Assembly: GCF_003611275.1 (NCBI RefSeq)
Contig: NZ_CP020694.1
Coordinates: 558,001-622,000 of the forward strand
Origin: Sulfitobacter sp. D7
GTDB lineage: Bacteria; Pseudomonadota; Alphaproteobacteria; Rhodobacterales; Rhodobacteraceae
Reading direction: 5' to 3'
Length of the DNA: 64,000 nt
Part shown: piece by piece, positions 52,962 through 61,250 of the stretch
Layout: every line of letters begins with the position of its first letter
Numbering within the stretch: position 1 is the stretch's first letter
The notes under the pieces: generated by a model
What the model saw: only the letters and a program-made list of their open reading frames with translations
Told to the model about the DNA's origin: nothing
The model's database searches: none
Made by a program: the position numbers and the translations under genes

Positions 52962-55493
52962 TCATTCCTGCGCCCTTAGCATATCCGCAGGCCGGGCGTT
53001 CAGCGCCCTCAGCGCAAAGCCCAAGCCCGCCAAGACCGTCGCCAGCACCCCGCCTGCGATGATCATCAGCGCGTTGGGCCAGACCACGGTGAAATCGGTC
53101 TCCATCACGTAATGGCTCACCGCCCAGCCACCCGCGATGCCTGCCATCAGCGCGACGCCCCCGGCAAAGAGACCCAGCAGGGCCGCACGCAGCACAAAGC
53201 TGCTGGCAATGGTTCGCCGCGAAGCGCCCATGGTTTTCAGAAGCGCCGCCTCATAGCTGCGCGCCCCGGTGCCTGCGGCTGCCGCACCGATCAGCACCAT
53301 GAAGCCGGTTGCAAGCGTCGCCAGCGCCCCGAATGAAATCGCCGAGGCCAGCCCCGCCAGCACCGCCGCCACCCGGTCGATCGCATCGCGCACCCGGATC
53401 GCGGTGATGTTGGGATAGGCTTCGGCCAGATCCCGCAGGATCGCGGTTTCGGCCTCTGGCGCGGCATAGACGGTCGAGATGAAACTATGCGGCGCGCCGG
53501 CCAGTGCAGCGGGGTTCATCGTCAGCACAAAGCCGATCCCGGCGGTCGAGAAATCAACCTCGCGGAAGCTGGTGATCTCGCCGGTGATGGCGCGGCCCAG
53601 CACGTTGAGGGTCAGGCTGTCGCCAAGGCTCAACCCCAGTTCCTCGGCCTCTTCGGCGGCAAAGCTGATCTGCGGCGGGCCGGTGTAGTCTTCGGCCCAC
53701 CAGTCTCCCACCGTGATCCGCGTGTCTTCGCCCGGCTTTGCGGCATAGGTGATGCCCCGGTCGCCGCGCACCACCCAGTGATCGCCCGCCACCTCTTGGG
53801 CCGGTTGGCCGTTGATCTCGGTCACCACGCCGCGCAGCATCGGGGCGCTTTCAACCCGGCCGACCGCCGCATCGCTGTTGAGCCTTTCGGTGAAACCGTC
53901 GATCTGGTCCTTCTGGATGTCGACAAAGAAATAAGACGGCGCCACATCCGGCAGATTGCCCGAAATCGCACGGCGCAGATTGCCGTCAATCTGGCCCACT
54001 GCCGCCAAGACCGACAGGCCCAGCCCAAGCGCCAGCACCACCGCCGTGGCCCCTTCGCCCGGTCCGCCTATCGCCGCGAGCGCCCACCGCAGGCGCGGAT
54101 GCCCCCGCACGCGCTTGGCTGCGGCCCGCGCGATCAGCCGCAACACGGCTGCCGCCAGCGCCAGCACCGCCAGCGTCGCCGCCAAGCCGCCAAGCGTCCA
54201 AAGCGTGAGCGACCACGATCCGTTAAACCAGCCCGCCAGCGCCAAGAGCGCGGCCAAAAGCAGCGCCATCGCCACGAGGTAGGGCGCGCCGGGCAAAGGC
54301 GATTGGCGCTGCCAATCATCGCGAAACAGGGTGGCGGCACGCACGTCAGCGCTTCGGGCCAGCGGCCAAAGGGTGAAGAGCGCGGCCGTGAGCAACCCGT
54401 ATAGCGCGGCCTCGGCCAGCGGGGCGGGATAAATCGCAAAACGGGCGGGAAGGGGCAGTTGCGCTTCGATCAACGGGGAAAGCAACAGAGGCAGCCCGGC
54501 ACCGATCAGCAGGCCAAGCGCCACGCCCATCACGGCCAGCAGCCCGACCTGAATGAAGTAGGTCTGGAAGATCGTCGCCCGGGTTGCGCCCATGGCGCGG
54601 AAGGTGGCGATCACAGCGGTCTTGCGTTGCAGATAGGCCCGCACCGCCGCCGCGACGCCGACCCCGCCCACGGCCAGCCCCGACAGCCCCACCAGCACCA
54701 GAAAGGCGCTGAGCCGTTCGACGAAACGCGCCACGCCGGGCGCGCCGTTGCGGGCATCGGTCCAGCGCATCCCGGCGTCGGCAAACCGCGCCTCGGCCTC
54801 GGATTCCAACGGGTCAAGCGCGGTGCCTTCGGGCAGATCGAGCCGATATTTGCTGTTAAAGAGCGTCCCCGGTGCGAGCAGGCCCGAGCCATCCAGCGCG
54901 GCGCGCCGCACCAGCGTGCGAGGACCGAGCGAGAAGCCACTGGCGGCGGAATCCGGTTCGCGTTCAATCAGGGCCGTCAGGCGCAATTCGGTTTCGCCGA
55001 GGGCAAAAACATCGCCCGGGGCAAGGCCGAGCCTGTCCGACAAGGCACGTTCCATCACGGCGCCGGGCCGTCCTTCGGGCCCGATCTCAAGCGCCTGCTC
55101 CAGCGGCAGGGCCGGGTCTAATACCATCTCACCGATCAATGGATAGAGGTCGTCCACCGCCTTGACCTGCGTCAGTGCGCGTTCTGACGTGTCCCCCGCG
55201 CCGACCACTGCCATAGAGCGGAACTCAACGATTTCAGACACACGTTCGGCCCGCTCGGCCATCCACGCCTGCTCATCTGGGCTGGCCGATCGATAGGTGA
55301 AATCAAGTTCGGCATCGCCGCCCAAAAGTGCGGCACCCTCGGCTTCCAGCCCCGCTTCAATCGCAGCGCGGACCGAGCCTACGGCGGCCAAAGCGGCCAC
55401 GCCGAGCGCGAGGCAGGCCAGCAGCAGACGAAAACCGCGCAATCCGCCGCGCATCTCACGGCGGGCGAAACGGGCCGCGAGGGACAGGCTCAT
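52962..55493 (-). CDS. ABC transporter permease, FtsX/YbbP family
   Basis: An 843-residue integral membrane protein with two FtsX-type modules. The N-terminal helix (LLLACLALGVAALAAVGSVRAAIEAGL) precedes a large periplasmic region. Membrane clusters lie near residues 255-345, 400-490 and 715-825, including the signature LKTMGASRRTIASSFVLRAALLGLFAGGVALMAG. The arrangement is that of YbbP, partner of YbbA, in a putative lipid- or lysophospholipid-related export system. Its ATG overlaps the ATPase stop by 4 bp. The substrate is not known. Confidence 0.92.
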   Translation of the reverse strand: MSLSLAARFARREMRGGLRGFRLLLACLALGVAALAAVGSVRAAIEAGLEAEGAALLGGDAELDFTYRSASPDEQAWMAERAERVSEIVEFRSMAVVGAGDTSERALTQVKAVDDLYPLIGEMVLDPALPLEQALEIGPEGRPGAVMERALSDRLGLAPGDVFALGETELRLTALIEREPDSAASGFSLGPRTLVRRAALDGSGLLAPGTLFNSKYRLDLPEGTALDPLESEAEARFADAGMRWTDARNGAPGVARFVERLSAFLVLVGLSGLAVGGVGVAAAVRAYLQRKTAVIATFRAMGATRATIFQTYFIQVGLLAVMGVALGLLIGAGLPLLLSPLIEAQLPLPARFAIYPAPLAEAALYGLLTAALFTLWPLARSADVRAATLFRDDWQRQSPLPGAPYLVAMALLLAALLALAGWFNGSWSLTLWTLGGLAATLAVLALAAAVLRLIARAAAKRVRGHPRLRWALAAIGGPGEGATAVVLALGLGLSVLAAVGQIDGNLRRAISGNLPDVAPSYFFVDIQKDQIDGFTERLNSDAAVGRVESAPMLRGVVTEINGQPAQEVAGDHWVVRGDRGITYAAKPGEDTRITVGDWWAEDYTGPPQISFAAEEAEELGLSLGDSLTLNVLGRAITGEITSFREVDFSTAGIGFVLTMNPAALAGAPHSFISTVYAAPEAETAILRDLAEAYPNITAIRVRDAIDRVAAVLAGLASAISFGALATLATGFMVLIGAAAAGTGARSYEAALLKTMGASRRTIASSFVLRAALLGLFAGGVALMAGIAGGWAVSHYVMETDFTVVWPNALMIIAGGVLATVLAGLGFALRALNARPADMLRAQE

Positions 55494-56158
55494 GCGAGAC
55501 GCCCGTCGGCCAATTGCACCACCCGGTCACAACGCGCGGCCAGATCGTCGGCATGGGTCACCAGCACCAGCGTCGCGCCATGGCGGTCGCGCAGCTCAAA
55601 CAGCAGGTCCATGATCGCCGCGCCATTGCGGCTGTCGAGGCTGCCTGTCGGCTCATCCGCCAGCAGGATCGCTGGGCGCGGGGCGGCGGCGCGGGCGAGG
55701 GCCACGCGCTGCTGCTCGCCGCCTGACATTTGCGCAGGGTATTGATCAATCCGGTGGCCAAGACCGACGGCCTCCAACTCGCTGCGCGCGCGGTCAAAGG
55801 CGTCCTCGGCCCCCGAAAGCTCCAGCGGTGTGGCGACATTCTCCAGCGCGGTCATGGTGGGAATGAGGTGGAAGGACTGAAACACAATCCCCATGCGGCC
55901 TTGGCGAAACTGGGCCAGCCCATCCTCGCGCAGCGCGCTGAGATCATGGCCAAGGGCCATGACCTTGCCGCCCGTGGCACGCTCAAGCCCGCCCATGACC
56001 ATCAGCAGCGAAGATTTGCCCGATCCCGACGCCCCGGTCAGCGCGATGCTTTCCCCTTGCTGGACCTGCAGCGAAATGCCGCGCAGAATATCGACGGTTC
56101 CGGCATTGCCCTTGAGGCTTAGCGTGACATCTTGAAGGTCATAGACTGGGTCGCTCAT
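55490..56158 (-). CDS. ABC transporter ATP-binding protein, YbbA/LolD family
   Basis: A 222-residue ATPase. Walker A is GASGSGKSSLL, the Q-loop lies in GIVFQSFHLIPTMTALENV, the signature is MSGGEQQRVALARA, Walker B is ILLADEPTGSLD, and the H-loop is LVLVTHADDLA. It pairs with the downstream YbbP-like permease. The divergent GDSL esterase next to it recalls the E. coli ybbA-ybbP/tesA arrangement, which supports the YbbA assignment over LolD. The start is the ATG at 56158. Confidence 0.93.
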   Translation of the reverse strand: MSDPVYDLQDVTLSLKGNAGTVDILRGISLQVQQGESIALTGASGSGKSSLLMVMGGLERATGGKVMALGHDLSALREDGLAQFRQGRMGIVFQSFHLIPTMTALENVATPLELSGAEDAFDRARSELEAVGLGHRIDQYPAQMSGGEQQRVALARAAAPRPAILLADEPTGSLDSRNGAAIMDLLFELRDRHGATLVLVTHADDLAARCDRVVQLADGRLA

Positions 56159-56207
56159 CGGGCCGCCTTTGTTCTGAGTATCAGTTGGATATGGAGGTCC
56201 GTGAAGG

Positions 56208-56864
56208 ATGCGCAAGGTATTGATCTGTTGTGCCTTTATTTTAGGCAGCGCGGCACAGGCCGAAGAGGTGGTGATCGCCGCCCTTGGCGACAGTCTGACC
56301 CAAGGCTATGGCCTGCCCACCGAAGAGGGGTTCGTGCCGCAATTGCAGGCATGGCTGGATGCCGAAGGCGTTGAGGCGAAAATCGTCAATGCGGGTGTTT
56401 CGGGCGATACGACCGCTGGGGGGCGGGCGCGGGTGGATTGGACCCTGACGCCCGAAGTCGACGCGATGATCGTGACACTGGGGGGCAATGACATGCTGCG
56501 CGGGCTGGACCCGGCGCAGGCGCGCGGCAACATCGATGACATTCTTGCGGCGGCAAAGCGCGCCGAGGTTGAGGTGCTGCTGGTCGGCATGTCGGCACCG
56601 GGCAATTACGGCGCGGGGTATAAGGCCGATTTCGAAGCGCTCTATCCCGACTTGGCCGAAGCCCATGGAACGCAGTTCTACCCGGATTTCTTTACCGGAC
56701 TTCTGGCCGAGGAAAAGGGCGCGGCCAGCGCGCGGAGCGAGACGGTGCAGCGCTATTTTCAAGGGGATGGCATCCATCCCAATGCCGAAGGCGTGGCGCT
56801 GATCGTGGAGGATATTGGCCCGGCGGTGGCCAAGCTTGCCGCACAGGCCGTAGAGACCCGCTAA
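56208..56864 (+). CDS. GDSL arylesterase / lysophospholipase (TesA-like)
   Basis: A 218-residue secreted SGNH hydrolase. The signal peptide MRKVLICCAFILGSAAQA precedes block I ALGDSLTQGYGL (nucleophile Ser), block II NAGVSGDTTAGG, block III LGGNDMLRGL and block V DGIHPNAEG with catalytic Asp and His. TesA-type enzymes hydrolyse esters, acyl-CoA and lysophospholipids in the periplasm. It is divergent from ybbA-ybbP, as in E. coli. Confidence 0.93.
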   Translation: MRKVLICCAFILGSAAQAEEVVIAALGDSLTQGYGLPTEEGFVPQLQAWLDAEGVEAKIVNAGVSGDTTAGGRARVDWTLTPEVDAMIVTLGGNDMLRGLDPAQARGNIDDILAAAKRAEVEVLLVGMSAPGNYGAGYKADFEALYPDLAEAHGTQFYPDFFTGLLAEEKGAASARSETVQRYFQGDGIHPNAEGVALIVEDIGPAVAKLAAQAVETR

Positions 56865-56868
56865 CAAA

Positions 56869-56892
56869 AAACGGACGCCGCAGCGTCCGTTT
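56869..56892. terminator. Bidirectional terminator between the esterase and the cold-shock gene
   Basis: AAACGGACGC (56869-56878) and GCGTCCGTTT (56883-56892) form a perfect 10-bp stem with a 4-nt loop. A-rich sequence on the left gives a T run for the minus-strand transcript. It serves both convergent genes. Confidence 0.85.
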
Positions 56893-56914
56893 CGATCATC
56901 GAAATGTGGCCCGG

Positions 56915-57121
56915 TCAGGCCAGCGCGATGTTGCTCGCGCTTTCGCGGCCATCACGGCCTGCTTCGACATCAAAGGTAACCTTTTGATTGTCGGCAAGCC
57001 CGGTCAGGCCTGCGCGCTCTACTGCGGAAATATGGACAAAGATGTCTTTGCCGCCGCTGTCCGGCGCGATGAAGCCGTAGCCTTTTGTCGTGTTGAACCA
57101 TTTGACGGTGCCAGTAGCCAT
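56915..57121 (-). CDS. Cold-shock protein (CspA family)
   Basis: A 68-residue single-stranded nucleic-acid-binding protein with one cold-shock domain. RNP1 is KGYGFI and RNP2 is DIFVHIS, within [17 protein letters not shown] and [10 protein letters not shown]. Such proteins act as RNA chaperones. GAGGGAGA precedes the ATG at 57121. The long upstream region may hold a regulatory 5' leader, as in other csp genes. Confidence 0.96.
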   Translation of the reverse strand: MATGTVKWFNTTKGYGFIAPDSGGKDIFVHISAVERAGLTGLADNQKVTFDVEAGRDGRESASNIALA

Positions 57122-57452
57122 GACCCGTGTCTCCCTCTGTCTGATCTGCCCGCAACATGCGGCAGCGCGGCTCGGTCGAATTCGTGATCGCTGGAGCCTT
57201 AGGGCAGCCGGGTCGAAAAGTCTTCGCGTCGCAGTTGTGATATTGGAATCTCTATTTTTAAAATCAAGGATTTTTACGGGGCGGCATGGGGCAAGCAAGG
57301 AAGCGCCCATGAAATATAACCTGCCTGTTACAAAACTGGCAGGTGTCACGGGTTTTTCGGGAAGTCGCGCTTTTCAAAAATTTACCAGTTGATAAAAAAA
57401 TGATTCCGTGTGAGCATTTTCAAAACACCAAGAAAACGACAGGGATTTTGAT
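57122..57452. other. 331-bp intergenic region between csp and preT
   Basis: This region holds the presumed promoters of csp (minus strand) and preT (plus strand). Seen in it are an inverted repeat ACCTGCC / GGCAGGT (57319-57325, 57338-57344), a 27-codon frame at 57309-57392, and a RutR-like operator at 57381-57396. I see no further gene. Confidence 0.5.
57381..57396. promoter_or_regulatory. RutR-like operator upstream of preT (imperfect)
   Basis: TTTACCAGTTGATAAA is an imperfect palindrome with one mismatch between the 7-bp arms. It matches the perfect site at 61199-61214 except in the spacer and one arm base. The pattern resembles the TTGACCA-N2-TGGTCAA consensus known for E. coli RutR. Confidence 0.6.
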
Positions 57453-58784
57453 ATGGCACGAGATGTCTTTGAGCCGGGGATCGTTCCGGGGCGGTTAGAG
57501 CCGCAGAACTACGCAGAGGGGTTTTCGGATCTCCATCCACCCTTGGACGAACATGAGGCTCTGGTCGCGGCGGACCGCTGTTACTTCTGCCATGACGCAC
57601 CTTGCATGACGGCCTGTCCGACCGACATCGACATTCCGCTGTTCATCCGCCAGATCGCCACCGGCACCCCCGATGCGGCGGCCAAGACGATCCTCAGCCA
57701 GAACATCCTTGGCGGCATGTGTGCGCGGGTCTGCCCGACCGAAACGCTCTGCGAGGAGGTCTGTGTGCGTGAGGTGGCCGAGGGCAAGCCGGTGTTGATC
57801 GGCCAGTTGCAGCGTTATGCCACCGACCATTTGCAGGCCCAAGACGTGCATCCTTTTGAGCGTGCGGCCGTGACGGGCAAACGTGTTGTTGTGGTTGGTG
57901 CGGGCCCTGCGGGTCTGTCCTGCGCCCACCGTCTGGCGATGCTGGGCCATGAGGTCGAAATCCTTGATGCACGGCCCAAGCCCGGCGGGCTCAACGAATA
58001 TGGCATCGCTGCTTACAAAACGCCGAACGGCTTTGCGCAGGCCGAGGTAGATTGGCTGATGCAAATCGGTGGCATCACCTTCCGGCACGAGGTCGCTGTG
58101 GGGCGCGATGTCACGCTTGAGGAATTGAAGACCGACTATGACGCGGTTTTCCTCGGCATGGGGCTGGTGGGCGTCAATGCGCTTGGGGCCGAAGGCGAGG
58201 ATAAGGCCGGGGTCGCCAATGCGGTCGATTTCATCTCGGAGCTGCGCCAGTCGGGCGACATGTCAGGCGTGCCGATTGGCCGCGACGTGGTGGTGATCGG
58301 TGGCGGCATGACGGCAGTCGATGCCGCGGTGCAGGCGAAACTGCTGGGCGCGTTGAACGTGACGCTGGTCTATCGCCGTGGTCGCGACCGGATGAACGCG
58401 AGTGTGTTTGAGCAAGACCTCGCCGCCTCCAAAGGGGTGCGGATCGTGACCCATGCAGTGCCGATCGCGGTGCATGGCAATGGCTCGGTGCGCGAGATCG
58501 AGTTTGAATATGTCGATGAGGCGATGAAGGGCACCGGCCAAACCCTGCGTCTGCAAGCGGATCAGGTGTTCAAGGCCATCGGTCAGACGCTGTTGGGCGA
58601 CGGGCTGCCCGATCTCGACGGGCGCAAGATCAAGGTTGATGGCACCGGGCGCACCAGTCTGGATGGCGTTTGGGCCGGGGGCGATTGCGCCAGCGGTGGT
58701 GATGACCTCACGGTGACCGCTGTGGCCGAGGGCCGCGACGCGGCGATGGACATTCACACCACATTGATGGGGGCGGCGGGCTGA
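57453..58784 (+). CDS. preT: NAD-dependent dihydropyrimidine dehydrogenase subunit PreT
   Basis: A 443-residue flavin and FeS subunit that takes electrons from NADH for uracil or thymine reduction by PreA. The N-terminal FeS ligands are in CYFCHDAPCMTACPTDIDIPLF and GGMCARVCPTETLCEEVCVRE. The FAD motif is VVVVGAGPAGLSCAHRLA, and the NAD motif is VVVIGGGMTAVDAAVQA. The C terminus holds the usual GVWAGGDCASGGDDLTVTAVAEGRDAA. It is the first gene of the pyrimidine block, 25 bp before preA, and has a RutR-like operator upstream. Confidence 0.95.
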   Translation: MARDVFEPGIVPGRLEPQNYAEGFSDLHPPLDEHEALVAADRCYFCHDAPCMTACPTDIDIPLFIRQIATGTPDAAAKTILSQNILGGMCARVCPTETLCEEVCVREVAEGKPVLIGQLQRYATDHLQAQDVHPFERAAVTGKRVVVVGAGPAGLSCAHRLAMLGHEVEILDARPKPGGLNEYGIAAYKTPNGFAQAEVDWLMQIGGITFRHEVAVGRDVTLEELKTDYDAVFLGMGLVGVNALGAEGEDKAGVANAVDFISELRQSGDMSGVPIGRDVVVIGGGMTAVDAAVQAKLLGALNVTLVYRRGRDRMNASVFEQDLAASKGVRIVTHAVPIAVHGNGSVREIEFEYVDEAMKGTGQTLRLQADQVFKAIGQTLLGDGLPDLDGRKIKVDGTGRTSLDGVWAGGDCASGGDDLTVTAVAEGRDAAMDIHTTLMGAAG

Positions 58785-58809
58785 GGCCGCGCCGAGAGGG
58801 AGACATAAC

Positions 58810-60123
58810 ATGGCTGATCTGAGAAGCGATTTCATCGGGATCAAATCCCCCAACCCGTTCTGGCTGGCCTCGGCGCCGCCGACGGACAAGGAATACAACG
58901 TGCGCCGCGCCTATGAGGCGGGCTGGGGCGGGGTGGTCTGGAAGACCCTCGGCATGGAAGGCCCGCCCGTGGTTAACGTCAATGGCCCGCGCTACGGCGC
59001 GATCTATGGCGCGGATCGGCGGCTGCTGGGGCTGAACAACATCGAGTTGATCACCGACCGCCCGCTGGAAGTGAACCTGCGCGAGATGAAGGCGGTGAAA
59101 CGCGACTACCCGGATCGGGCGCTGATTGCCTCGATCATGGTGCCTTGCGAGGAGGAAGCGTGGAAAGCGATCCTGCCGCATGTGGAAGAAACCGGGGCCG
59201 ACGGGATCGAGCTGAACTTCGGTTGCCCCCATGGCATGGCCGAGCGCGGCATGGGGTCCGCCGTGGGGCAGGTGCCGGAATATATCGAGATGGTCACCCG
59301 CTGGTGCAAGATGTACACGCGGATGCCGGTGATCGTGAAGCTGACGCCGAACATCACCAATGTGCTCTACCCCGCCGAGGCCGCCAAGCGCGGTGGCGCG
59401 GATGCGGTGAGCCTGATCAACACGATCAATTCGATCACCTCGGTCGATCTGGACCTCTTTGCGCCAGAACCGATGATCGACGGCAAGGGCACCCATGGCG
59501 GCTATTGCGGCCCGGCGGTGAAGCCGATCGCGCTCAACATGGTGGCCGAGATTGCGCGTAATCCTGAGACCCACGGCCTGCCGATCAGCGGCATCGGTGG
59601 CGTCACAACATGGCGCGACGCGGCTGAGTTTCTGGCCCTCGGCGCGGGGAACGTGCAGGTCTGCACGGCGGCGATGACCTATGGCTTCAAGGTGGTCCAA
59701 GAGATGATCTCGGGCCTGTCGGAGTATATGGACGAGAAGGGCATGACCTCGGTCGATGAGCTTGTGGGCCGCGCGGTGCCGAATGTTACCGACTGGAACC
59801 AGCTGAACCTGAACTACGTCGCCAAGGCGAAGATCGATCAGGACTTGTGCATCTCTTGTGGCCGCTGCTTTGCCGCCTGCGAGGATACCAGCCACCAAGC
59901 CATCGCCATGTCCGAGGACCGCACCTTTACCGTGATCGAAGAGGAATGCGTGGCCTGTAACCTTTGCGTCAATGTGTGTCCTGTCGAAGACTGTATCTCA
60001 ATGGAAGAATTGGCCGTGGGTGCCACCGACCTGCGCACTGGCAAGACGGTGACGCCGGACTACGCCAACTGGACCACGCACCCCAACAACCCCTCTGCCA
60101 AAGCGGTTGAACCGGCAGAGTAA
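58810..60123 (+). CDS. preA: NAD-dependent dihydropyrimidine dehydrogenase subunit PreA
   Basis: A 437-residue FMN and 2x[4Fe-4S] subunit that reduces uracil or thymine to the 5,6-dihydro form. The FMN barrel begins RSDFIGIKSPNPFWLASAPP. The family segment NFGCPHGMAERGMGSAVGQ, HGGYCGPAVKPIALN and GIGGVTTWRDAAEFLALGA follow. The C-terminal ferredoxin-like part has CISCGRCFAACEDTSHQAI and CVACNLCVNVCPVEDC. The complex with PreT carries out the first step of reductive pyrimidine catabolism. Confidence 0.96.
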   Translation: MADLRSDFIGIKSPNPFWLASAPPTDKEYNVRRAYEAGWGGVVWKTLGMEGPPVVNVNGPRYGAIYGADRRLLGLNNIELITDRPLEVNLREMKAVKRDYPDRALIASIMVPCEEEAWKAILPHVEETGADGIELNFGCPHGMAERGMGSAVGQVPEYIEMVTRWCKMYTRMPVIVKLTPNITNVLYPAEAAKRGGADAVSLINTINSITSVDLDLFAPEPMIDGKGTHGGYCGPAVKPIALNMVAEIARNPETHGLPISGIGGVTTWRDAAEFLALGAGNVQVCTAAMTYGFKVVQEMISGLSEYMDEKGMTSVDELVGRAVPNVTDWNQLNLNYVAKAKIDQDLCISCGRCFAACEDTSHQAIAMSEDRTFTVIEEECVACNLCVNVCPVEDCISMEELAVGATDLRTGKTVTPDYANWTTHPNNPSAKAVEPAE

Positions 60124-60144
60124 GTCAAGGCCGCCGCCCTGCGT

Positions 60145-60360
60145 TCAGGAGTTTCTGCGCGACGGGGCGGTGGTTTCGGCAGATGGCTGCGGGACCATCC
60201 GTGCCAGATCGCGCCGCGCCGCAATCACTGCCATGGCCGCATCCCGCGCCATCTCTTCGCGCGGGATCGGTCGCGCGCTCGCCGCTTCATCAGACCCCTT
60301 TGCATTCAGTCCCTTCGCATTCCGCGCAGCCCCTGCGCCGTTAAAATCACCTACATTCAT
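60145..60360 (-). CDS. Hypothetical small protein, 71 aa
   Basis: A 71-residue frame with ATG at 60360 preceded by AGAGGGG, a good ribosome site. It is rich in Ala, Arg and Asn near the N terminus, with a predicted helix around PREEMARDAAMAVIAARRDLARM. There is no membrane segment and I do not recognise a family. It lies in the 335-bp gap between preA and the TetR gene, on the TetR strand. It could be genuine or a chance frame in GC-rich DNA. Confidence 0.4.
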   Translation of the reverse strand: MNVGDFNGAGAARNAKGLNAKGSDEAASARPIPREEMARDAAMAVIAARRDLARMVPQPSAETTAPSRRNS

Positions 60361-60458
60361 CACTGCCCCTCTAACTACTAAGGAGCCCACACCCGCAGGC
60401 AGATTGCGGCGGAAATGTTAATGGGGGATTAAACGCGGTCCATCTCTGGCGGCTATGG

Positions 60459-61097
60459 TTAACCGTTTGCCGATGGCTCCGGCAGGTCCAAAAGCGCGCC
60501 AAACATCGCCTGAAGATGCGCCTGTGCGCGGGGGCGGGGATCGGTCTCGGGTCCGAGCAGAATTTGCGCCTGTGCCTCGAAATCCGCGTAGTGCTGCGTT
60601 GTGGCCCAGATGGAGAAAATCAGATGTTGCGGGTCCAGCGGGGGCAGTTTGCCCGCCGCCACCCAGCCCGCGATCACGGTGCATTTCTCGTCAAAGAGCG
60701 GTTTGAGGTGGCGCTTCAACTCTGGCTCGATCCGCGGCGCGCCTTGCAGAATTTCATTGGCGAAAAGCCGGCTTTCGCGCGGGAGTTCGCGCGACATGGT
60801 CAGCTTGCGCTCGACATAGTCCAAAATCTCGCGCCGGGGGTCGCCATCGGGGTCTAGCTCGACCAGCGGGTCAAGCCATGTTTCCATAAGCTGCGACAGC
60901 AAAGTGACGTGAATGTCTTCTTTGCCATTGAAGTAATAGAGAATATTCGGTTTGCTCAGCCCAGCCTCGGCGGCGATTTGATCCAGCGTGGCGCCCCGGT
61001 AGCCATGTTTCGAGAAGACTTCGAGCGCGGCATCCAGAATCACCCGGCGGTTGCGTCTTTGGATGCGGCTGGGTTTTTTGGCGGTGGTTTCGGGCAA
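60459..61097 (-). CDS. TetR family transcriptional regulator (RutR-like)
   Basis: A 212-residue repressor. The N-terminal helix-turn-helix is ATLDQIAAEAGLSKPNILYYFNGKEDI, and the C-terminal ligand domain (LFANEILQGAPRIEPELKRHLKPLFDEKCTVIAGWVAAGKL) resembles the RutR/YcdC group, which senses uracil or thymine. The start is a TTG at 61097 with AAGGA upstream. It diverges from the amidohydrolase gene, and a perfect 16-bp palindrome lies between them. Regulation of both preTA and hydA-block transcription is likely. Confidence 0.88.
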   Translation of the reverse strand: MPETTAKKPSRIQRRNRRVILDAALEVFSKHGYRGATLDQIAAEAGLSKPNILYYFNGKEDIHVTLLSQLMETWLDPLVELDPDGDPRREILDYVERKLTMSRELPRESRLFANEILQGAPRIEPELKRHLKPLFDEKCTVIAGWVAAGKLPPLDPQHLIFSIWATTQHYADFEAQAQILLGPETDPRPRAQAHLQAMFGALLDLPEPSANG

Positions 61098-61166
61098 GGC
61101 AATGATCCTTGGTGCTGCTAAAAAAGGCGTTTGCCGGATCGGCGGCGGGTTGTTTCAAACCAGTTC

Positions 61167-61172
61167 TTGACA
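61167..61172 (+). promoter_or_regulatory. -35 box of the amidohydrolase promoter
   Basis: TTGACA is a consensus -35 hexamer. A -10 of good quality is not obvious, but at normal spacing it would fall around 61190, which puts the RutR-like operator (61199-61214) over the start site. Confidence 0.4.
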
Positions 61173-61198
61173 GAGCCTAACCTAATCGCAATCGTGGA

Positions 61199-61214
61199 TT
61201 TACCAAATGGTAAA
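61199..61214. promoter_or_regulatory. RutR-like operator, perfect palindrome
   Basis: TTTACCA-AA-TGGTAAA is a perfect 7+2+7 inverted repeat in the divergent TetR/amidohydrolase promoter region. Its form matches the RutR consensus (TTGACCA-N2-TGGTCAA) with a G-to-T change in each arm. It likely serves autoregulation and operon control. Confidence 0.75.
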
Positions 61215-61250
61215 AAAACAATGGCCAAAGCCAATACAGAGGAGTGACCT

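Noticed and set aside
58708..59898. A 396-codon minus-strand open frame
   Set aside because: It is antisense to preA and has no family features.
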